Position numbers and translations under genes: made by a program. 6,420 bases of DNA from Acetobacteraceae bacterium (lineage in GTDB: Bacteria; Pseudomonadota; Alphaproteobacteria; Acetobacterales; Acetobacteraceae): assembly GCA_030044345.1 (NCBI GenBank), contig JASHVY010000001.1, forward strand, positions 1-6,420. Reading direction: 5' to 3'. The notes beneath the pieces were generated by a model, which made no database searches, was not told where the DNA came from, and saw only the letters and a program-made list of their open reading frames with translations. The number at the start of each line of letters is the position of its first letter. Positions within the stretch are counted from its first letter, which is position 1. Of this stretch, positions 1-4,293 are shown in pieces.

Positions 1-603
1 ATTCTTGATCAGATGGATGGAAGCGGCGCAGATCTCGGCGGCATTGTGCGGGGGAATGGCGCTCGCCATGCCCACCGCGATGCCCGCCGCGCCATTGGCA
101 AGCAGGTTGGGGAAGGCCGCCGGCAGCACCACCGGCTCACGGTCCTCGCCATCATAGGTCGGACGGAAATCGACCGCGTCCTCGTCGATTCCGCGCAAGA
201 GAAGCTCGGCGATCGTCGTCAGGCGCGCCTCGGTGTAGCGCATCGCGGCGGCGTTATCGCCATCGATATTGCCGAAATTGCCCTGGCCTTCGACCAGCGG
301 ATAGCGCGCGGCGAAATCCTGGGCGAGGCGCACGAGCGCGTCATAGACCGCGACATCGCCGTGTGGATGGAACTTGCCGATCACGTCGCCGACGACGCGC
401 GCGCATTTCTTGAAGCCGGCCGTGGGATCGAGCCGCAGCTCATGCATCGCGTAGAGCAGGCGCCGATGGACCGGCTTCAGCCCATCGCGCACATCGGGCA
501 GGCTGCGCGCCATGATGGTGGAGAGCGCGTAGGCGAGATAGCGTTCGGAAAGGGCTTCGCCGAACGGCGCTTCTTCTATGCGTTCGGTGATGGCGTCGGG
601 CAT
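1..603 (-). CDS. parC: DNA topoisomerase IV subunit A (ParC), N-terminal 201 residues, 3' end outside window
   Basis: ParC is the DNA-cleaving subunit of topoisomerase IV, which with ParE unlinks replicated chromosomes in the cytoplasm. The frame is open from the ATG at 603 to position 1, giving 201 codons of a protein normally about 740-760 residues long. Visible are the winged-helix start with LPDVRDGLKPVHRR (residues 35-48), the quinolone-region core GKFHPHGD (76-83), and MRYTEARL (121-128) with the catalytic tyrosine at Y123. The phrase YLAYALSTIMARSLPDVRDG separates it from GyrA, which usually reads DYAMSVI. Residue 84, equivalent to Ser80 of E. coli ParC, is Val; the acidic partner is kept as D88. 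The start overlaps the end of recO by 28 bp, and a GGAG at 615-618 lies 11 nt upstream of the ATG. The start choice fits family alignment from memory. Confidence 0.95.
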   Translation of the reverse strand, partial: MPDAITERIEEAPFGEALSERYLAYALSTIMARSLPDVRDGLKPVHRRLLYAMHELRLDPTAGFKKCARVVGDVIGKFHPHGDVAVYDALVRLAQDFAARYPLVEGQGNFGNIDGDNAAAMRYTEARLTTIAELLLRGIDEDAVDFRPTYDGEDREPVVLPAAFPNLLANGAAGIAVGMASAIPPHNAAEICAASIHLIKN

Positions 604-1346
604 GACGACGGCGACTCCATATTCGCGGCCATGGCGGTCACCCGGTCATAGAGAAGCAGCCTTGCCTGCGGAAGCGGCCTGTGGTGGAGCCCGAACACGG
701 CGCGGGCGAGGAAATGGCCGGTGAGGCGGAGCCCGTCCCGCCAATCTTCCGGCCCGGATGCGGCCTCGTCGAGCAGAAAGGGCGGCAGCGGGAGAAGCCG
801 GCCCTGCCAGGGCGCCGCCTCCGCCCGGCTCACGGCCCGGCCGCTCCGTGGCGAGACGAAGGCGAGAGCCTCCGCGCTGCCGGAGACCGCGCAGCGGGAG
901 AGATCGAGCCCATAGCCCAGGGCGGCGAGCAGCGCCTTCTCCCACCGCACGAAATCGCCGAGCAGGGCGGCCCCTTCGGAGAGGCGCGTGATCAGCTCGA
1001 GGAGGCCGACGAAGATTTGCGGCTCGGGCGCGCGCTCCGGCAGCGCGCCCTCCGCGACCGCGACGGCGGCATTGAGGATCGCGAGGGCGAGGCTGTCATT
1101 CATCGCGAGCGCCGCTGCGGGATGGACCATCTCTCCGCTGAGCGTGCCGAGCTGCTCGGGGAGGCGGGCGACCCAGCGCACCGAAAGCAGGTTGCCCGGC
1201 TGCCAGAGCGCGGCACCCCGTCGTCCCCCGCCGCCGCGGGCGAGGCCGCGCCAGACGCCCTGCTCGGCGCCGAAGACGGTTGCGAGCACGTCCCCTTCGC
1301 CGAACGGCCGCGTCGCCAGCACGATCACCGGCGCCGACCATTCCAT
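576..1346 (-). CDS. recO: DNA repair protein RecO
   Basis: RecO mediates RecFOR-pathway recombination: it binds single-stranded DNA and RecR, helps load RecA onto SSB-coated DNA, and anneals strands. The protein is 256 residues, close to the usual 240-250. An N-terminal OB-fold (about residues 1-80, beginning MEWSAPVIVLATRPFGEGD) is followed by the helical C-terminal domain. The latter includes the family-typical stretches LGYGLDLSRCAVSG (about 148-161) and RLLPLPPFLL. Only two cysteines are present, so the four-cysteine zinc finger seen in some RecO proteins is absent. The ATG at 1346 shares its A with the era TGA stop (TGATG), which suggests translational coupling; an upstream extension of 17 residues from 1397 is inside era and was not used. 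The last 20 or so residues are a Ser/Pro/Ala tail that runs into the parC start. Confidence 0.93.
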   Translation of the reverse strand: MEWSAPVIVLATRPFGEGDVLATVFGAEQGVWRGLARGGGGRRGAALWQPGNLLSVRWVARLPEQLGTLSGEMVHPAAALAMNDSLALAILNAAVAVAEGALPERAPEPQIFVGLLELITRLSEGAALLGDFVRWEKALLAALGYGLDLSRCAVSGSAEALAFVSPRSGRAVSRAEAAPWQGRLLPLPPFLLDEAASGPEDWRDGLRLTGHFLARAVFGLHHRPLPQARLLLYDRVTAMAANMESPSSCPTPSPNA

Positions 1347-2251
1347 CAGGGATCTTCGAGCCCAAGGGTGGTCAGCCGCCGGCGATCCTCGTCCCATCCG
1401 GCGCCTATCTCCACCCGGAGCGAGAGATGCACCGGACGGCCGAGCGCTTCGGCGATGAGCGCGCGTGCCCGCATCCCGATCGCACGGATGCGCGCCCCGC
1501 CGGCGCCGATCAGGATCGCCTTCTGGCCTTCCCGCGCGACCGTGATGACGGCCGAGATGCGCACCGAACCGTCCTTCCTCTCCTCCCAGGATTCGGTCTC
1601 GACCGTTGAATCATAGGGCACTTCGTCGTGGCTTTGCAGAAACACCTGCTCGCGCACGAGCTCGGCGGCGAGCCAGCGCTCCGAGAGGTTGCTCACCTGA
1701 TCGGGCGGATAGAGATGCGGGCCTTCCGGCATGGCAGGCGCGAGGGCGGCGAGAAGGTCCGCGGTTCCGTCACCCGAGGTTGCGCTCACCATGAAGGTGC
1801 GCCGGAAAGGATGCTGCGCGTTGAGCGCGGCGGCGAGCGGCAGCAGCGAAGGCCGCGCGACAAGGTCGATCTTGTTGAGAACGAGCCAGGGCTCGCGCGC
1901 GGTCTCGGCGAGGCGCCGGGCAATCGGCCCGACCGTGGCGGCACCGCCGGTTCTGGCATCCACGATGAGCAAGGCGACATCCGACTCGGCTGCTCCTTTC
2001 CAGGCGGCCGAGAGCATGGCGCGGTCGAGCCTCCGGCGTGGCCCGAAGATGCCGGGCAGGTCCATCAGCACGATTTCCGCCGAATCGTCGCCCTCCGTCG
2101 GCTGGAGGACGACGCCGTGAATGCGAAGGCGCGTCGTCTGGGCCTTCGGCGTGGCGATCGAGAGCCGGGCGCCGAGCAGGCGGTTGAACAGGGTCGATTT
2201 GCCGGCATTGGGCGCACCGATCAGGGCGACCAGTCCCGAGCGCGAGGTCAT
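1346..2251 (-). CDS. era: Ribosome-assembly GTPase Era
   Basis: Era is an essential GTPase that binds the 3' end of 16S rRNA and assists maturation of the 30S subunit, partly at the inner membrane. The 301 residues match the family length. The GTPase domain shows G1 GAPNAGKST (12-20), switch I around TPKAQTTR (34-41), G3 as DLPG (64-67), G4 NKID (126-129) and G5 SAT (156-158). The linker DQVSNLSERWLAAELVRE (184-201) leads to a C-terminal KH domain with IGAGGARIRAIG (248-259). G3 is normally DTPG in Era, so Leu65 is unusual, although the general DxxG rule is met. The ATG at 2251 overlaps the rnc stop as ATGA. No purine-rich ribosome-binding site precedes it, so it is probably translated by coupling to rnc. 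A longer frame from 2434 lies wholly within rnc and was rejected. Confidence 0.96.
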   Translation of the reverse strand: MTSRSGLVALIGAPNAGKSTLFNRLLGARLSIATPKAQTTRLRIHGVVLQPTEGDDSAEIVLMDLPGIFGPRRRLDRAMLSAAWKGAAESDVALLIVDARTGGAATVGPIARRLAETAREPWLVLNKIDLVARPSLLPLAAALNAQHPFRRTFMVSATSGDGTADLLAALAPAMPEGPHLYPPDQVSNLSERWLAAELVREQVFLQSHDEVPYDSTVETESWEERKDGSVRISAVITVAREGQKAILIGAGGARIRAIGMRARALIAEALGRPVHLSLRVEIGAGWDEDRRRLTTLGLEDP

Positions 2252-2964
2252 GAGGAAAGTTGCGCCAGAAGGCCGGCTGCGGCCAGCCTCTCCGCCTCGC
2301 GCTTGGTGCCGGCGCTGCCGGTGCCGGTCTTGCCAGCGAGCGTCACGGTGATCGAGAAGGCCGGCGCGTGCGGGGGTCCATGCCGTTCGGCAAGGATATA
2401 GCGTGGCAGGGCGAGGCCGCGCGCCTGCGCCCATTCCTGGAGCGCCGTCTTCGGGTCTTTCGGCGGCGATGGCTGGGCGGCAAGAACCGGCTCATAGGCG
2501 CGCCGCACGAAGGCGCGGGCCGGTTCGAGGCCACCATCGAGGAAGAGCGCGCCGATCACCGCTTCCAGCGCATCGGCAAGCACCGTGGCCCGGCGCTTCA
2601 CGCCGGCCTTCGCCTCGTTCGGCGCGACATCGATCACCTGGGCGAGCTCGGCCGCTTCGGCGATCCCGGCGAGCACGGGCTGGGAGACGAGGGCGGCGAG
2701 CCGCCGCCCGAGGGCGCCCTCGCGTTCGTTCGGGAAGCGCTCGGCGAGCCATTCGGCAACCAGGAGGCCGAGCACGCGGTCGCCCACGAACTCCAGCCTT
2801 TCGTTCGATCCTTTGCCCGGGCTTTTACCCGGGCCTCTGCCGTAGGCAGCGGAGCGGTGCGTCAGGGCTTCGACGAGCAGCTCCGGACGCGTGAAGGAAT
2901 GACCGAGCAGACGTTCCGCGGCAGCCTCACGCGCGGAACGGACCGGCCGCGAGCCTTCCGTCAC
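2248..2964 (-). CDS. rnc: Ribonuclease III
   Basis: RNase III cuts double-stranded RNA with Mg2+ and processes the rRNA precursor and selected mRNAs. The protein has 238 residues, against about 226 in E. coli. The catalytic domain carries NERLEFVGD (54-62), giving E55, E58 and D62, and DALEAVIGALFLDGG (131-145), giving D131 and E134; these correspond to E. coli E38, E41, D45, D114 and E117. A double-stranded RNA-binding domain covers about 171-236, starting PKTALQEWAQ and ending with the KREAERLAAAGLL helix. The start is GTG at 2964, 19 bp after the lepB stop; no in-frame ATG is available and no clear Shine-Dalgarno is seen. A small insertion, PGKSPGKG (45-52), lies just before the signature and is encoded by an imperfect 12-bp tandem repeat. 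The end overlaps era by four bases. Confidence 0.96.
   Translation of the reverse strand: MTEGSRPVRSAREAAAERLLGHSFTRPELLVEALTHRSAAYGRGPGKSPGKGSNERLEFVGDRVLGLLVAEWLAERFPNEREGALGRRLAALVSQPVLAGIAEAAELAQVIDVAPNEAKAGVKRRATVLADALEAVIGALFLDGGLEPARAFVRRAYEPVLAAQPSPPKDPKTALQEWAQARGLALPRYILAERHGPPHAPAFSITVTLAGKTGTGSAGTKREAERLAAAGLLAQLSS
2809..2832 (-). repeat. 12-bp codon repeat within rnc encoding PGKS-PGKG
   Basis: Two adjacent 12-base units, CCGGGTAAAAGC (2832-2821) and CCGGGCAAAGGA (2820-2809), agree at nine of twelve bases. They encode PGKS and PGKG, residues 45-52 of RNase III. The segment lies in the loop just before the NERLEFVGD signature, where length is flexible in the family as I know it. 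A local duplication that kept the frame is the simplest reading. Confidence 0.6.
2815..2834 (-). other. GC-rich hairpin inside rnc coding sequence
   Basis: On the mRNA strand, GCCCGGG, a six-base loop TAAAAG, and CCCGGGC form a perfect seven-base-pair stem made only of G-C pairs. It begins about 130 bases after the rnc start codon. It arises from the same segment as the 12-bp repeat. The stem is shorter than the roughly two helical turns RNase III prefers, so a role as an autoregulatory cleavage site is speculative. Confidence 0.5.
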
Positions 2965-2983
2965 CGAAGCCGGCCGCCGATGA

Positions 2984-3739
2984 TCAATGAATGATGTGGA
3001 ACAGCCGGCCCCAGCGAATCTCGATCGGCCATTCCCAGAATTCCCACCACGGGTCTTGGGCGTCGATCGAGAAGAAGATGAACTCTGCCTTGCCGATCAG
3101 GTTCTCGATCGGAACATAGCCCACGGCGCTGAGGACCCGGCTGTCCTCGCTATTGTCGCGATTGTCGCCCATTGCGAACACAAAACCCGGCGGCACCGTA
3201 TAGACCCCGGTATTGTCGAGCGGCCCGTCATCCGATGCCTGCAGGATCGTGTGGCTGACCCCGTTCGGCAGTGTCTCGGTATAGCGCCGCATCTCGATCG
3301 GGGCGCCCTCATCGGTCTCGGTATAGGTGCCGTCGGCGACGCGCGGGCACTCATGGCCGTTGATGAAGAGCCGGCTGTGGATCACCTGGATCCTGTCCCC
3401 CGGCAGCCCGATGATTCGCTTGATGTAATCGATCGAAGGATCGCGCGGCAATGCGAACACCACGACATCTCCGCGCGTGGGGGTCGAGCCGAAGATGCGG
3501 CCGGAAAAGAGCGGCGGAGAGAAGGGGAACGAATAACGCGAATAGCCGTAGCTGTATTTTTCGACGAACAGGTAATCGCCCACGAGCAAGGTCGGGATCA
3601 TGCTGCCCGAAGGGATATTGAACGGCTCGAGCAGGAAGGTGCGTATGCCGATCGCGATCAGACCGGCATAGACGAGCGTCTTGACATTGTCGAGCAAACC
3701 CCCGGATTTGCTCCTGCTTTTCGCCTTAGTCGTGGCCAT
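2984..3739 (-). CDS. lepB: Signal peptidase I (LepB)
   Basis: Signal peptidase I is an inner-membrane serine protease that removes signal peptides from Sec- and Tat-exported proteins on the periplasmic side. The protein is 251 residues. A basic N-terminus (MATTKAKSRSKSGG) precedes one membrane segment at about 19-37, a single-span form rather than the two-span E. coli type. Box B PSGSMIPTLLVGD (43-55) holds the catalytic Ser46. YIKRIIGLPGD (105-115) holds the general base Lys107, and GDNRDNSEDSR (191-201) is the conserved box E. The C-terminus is rich in Trp and Phe (about 231-247). I chose the ATG at 3739. A TTG at 3802 would add 21 residues, but that TTG is part of a good -35-like sequence and the extension is not typical of the family. 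lepB is the first gene after the only sizeable intergenic gap, so it may have its own promoter. Confidence 0.95.
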   Translation of the reverse strand: MATTKAKSRSKSGGLLDNVKTLVYAGLIAIGIRTFLLEPFNIPSGSMIPTLLVGDYLFVEKYSYGYSRYSFPFSPPLFSGRIFGSTPTRGDVVVFALPRDPSIDYIKRIIGLPGDRIQVIHSRLFINGHECPRVADGTYTETDEGAPIEMRRYTETLPNGVSHTILQASDDGPLDNTGVYTVPPGFVFAMGDNRDNSEDSRVLSAVGYVPIENLIGKAEFIFFSIDAQDPWWEFWEWPIEIRWGRLFHIIH

Positions 3740-3766
3740 TGCCCGCGGCTCTACCGGATCCGAATC

Positions 3767-3786
3767 GGCCCGGATCAAGCCCGGCC
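3767..3786 (-). repeat. Imperfect palindrome in the acpS-lepB gap
   Basis: The minus strand reads GGCCGGG, then CTTGAT, then CCGGGCC. The arms pair as GGCC-GG with CC-GGCC if one G is bulged, leaving a loop around CTTGAT. From memory it resembles the short GC-rich palindromes containing CTTGAT-CCGGG that are scattered between genes in several alphaproteobacteria. It overlaps the candidate -10 of the lepB promoter. Only one copy is present in this window, so membership of a repeat family is inference. Confidence 0.35.
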
Positions 3787-3803
3787 ACCCCCTGGCTGTC
3801 AAG
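3774..3803 (-). promoter_or_regulatory. Possible sigma-70-type promoter for lepB and downstream genes
   Basis: In the 84-bp acpS-lepB gap the minus strand reads CTTGACA at 3803-3797, which matches both the TTGACA -35 consensus and the CTTGAC form common in alphaproteobacteria. Seventeen bases later lies CTTGAT at 3779-3774, a poor -10 that matches TATAAT at three of six positions. Initiation would fall near 3767, leaving a leader of about 28 nt before the lepB ATG. The strong -35, the spacing and the location support it; the weak -10 and its overlap with a palindrome count against it. Confidence 0.35.
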
Positions 3804-3809
3804 CGAGAG

Positions 3810-3822
3810 AACCGGAACGGTT
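3810..3822 (-). other. Small hairpin just after the acpS stop
   Basis: A perfect five-base inverted repeat, AACCG and CGGTT around a three-base loop TTC, begins one base after the acpS TGA. In RNA the stem would be short and contains two A-U pairs, and the following bases (CTCTCGC) are not a U-run. It is therefore too weak to call an intrinsic terminator. It could slightly stabilise the acpS 3' end or be chance. Confidence 0.25.
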
Positions 3823-3823
3823 T

Positions 3824-4270
3824 TCATCCTCCCCCCGCTGCCGTGAAGGGCAGGGCAGTGGTGGGTGCGAGGGCGAGGGCCGAAATCACCACCTGGGCGA
3901 AGGCGTAAGGGTATTCATCGGTGAGGGAGAGCGCGATCACGGCCTGCATTCCGGCGGGCGTGATGGCGGCCAGCCGGACTGCGGCGCCCCCGCTCATCGC
4001 GATGGTCGGCTGGCCGCTCGGGAGATTGACGACGCTGAGATCGGACATGAAGACGCCGTGCCGGAATCCGGTGCCGAGCGCTTTTGCCGCCGCCTCCTTG
4101 GCGGCGAAGCGGCGGGCGTAGGTCGGTGCCTGGAGACGGGCGGTGCGGCGGGCTGCGCGGGCCCGTTCGGGCGCCGTGAAGACACGCTCGAGAAAGCGCT
4201 CACCATAGCGGGCGATCACCGCCTCGATCCGGCGAATATCGCAGATGTCCGAGCCGATGCCGAGAATCAC
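3824..4270 (-). CDS. acpS: Holo-[acyl-carrier-protein] synthase (AcpS)
   Basis: AcpS transfers the 4'-phosphopantetheine group from coenzyme A to a serine of apo-acyl carrier protein, making it active for fatty-acid synthesis in the cytoplasm. The N-terminus MILGIGSDICDIRRIE contains the metal ligand D8, and RRFAAKEAAAKALGTG (53-68) contains K58 and the second metal ligand E59. SLTDEYPYAFAQVVI (115-129) is the usual C-terminal strand region. At 148 residues it is longer than the common 120-135 because of an added small-residue and hydrophobic tail after residue 129, ending TAAGGG. The start is GTG at 4270; the in-frame TAG at 4280-4282 rules out any upstream start. It begins 19 bp after the rsh stop with no recognisable Shine-Dalgarno. 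Confidence 0.94.
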   Translation of the reverse strand: MILGIGSDICDIRRIEAVIARYGERFLERVFTAPERARAARRTARLQAPTYARRFAAKEAAAKALGTGFRHGVFMSDLSVVNLPSGQPTIAMSGGAAVRLAAITPAGMQAVIALSLTDEYPYAFAQVVISALALAPTTALPFTAAGGG

Positions 4271-4273
4271 GAT

Positions 4274-4293
4274 ATGAGTCTAGATGAATCTAG
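4274..4293 (+). repeat. 10-bp imperfect tandem duplication at the rsh/acpS junction
   Basis: The plus strand reads ATGAGTCTAG followed directly by ATGAATCTAG, two units that agree at nine of ten bases. The right-hand unit contains the rsh stop (TAG on the minus strand at 4290-4292). The left-hand unit supplies a second minus-strand TAG at 4280-4282, which closes the acpS reading frame upstream of its GTG. The repeat fills almost the whole 19-bp intergenic space. Confidence 0.7.

Noticed and set aside
13..651. Plus-strand frame of 212 codons near the left edge
   Set aside because: It is antisense to parC and the recO end; the parC motifs including the catalytic tyrosine are on the minus strand.
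681..2401. Long plus-strand open frames opposite recO, era and rnc (681-1616 and 1628-2401)
   Set aside because: Their Arg/Ala/Gly/Glu-rich translations lack any family motif and mirror the codon pattern of the true genes on the other strand.
2252..2434. N-terminal extension of 61 residues for era
   Set aside because: It lies inside rnc in another frame, is Arg-rich and unlike any Era N-terminus; the ATG at 2251 gives the standard 301 residues.
3805..3826. Intrinsic terminator after acpS
   Set aside because: The five-pair stem is short and is not followed by a U-run, so it does not meet the usual terminator pattern.
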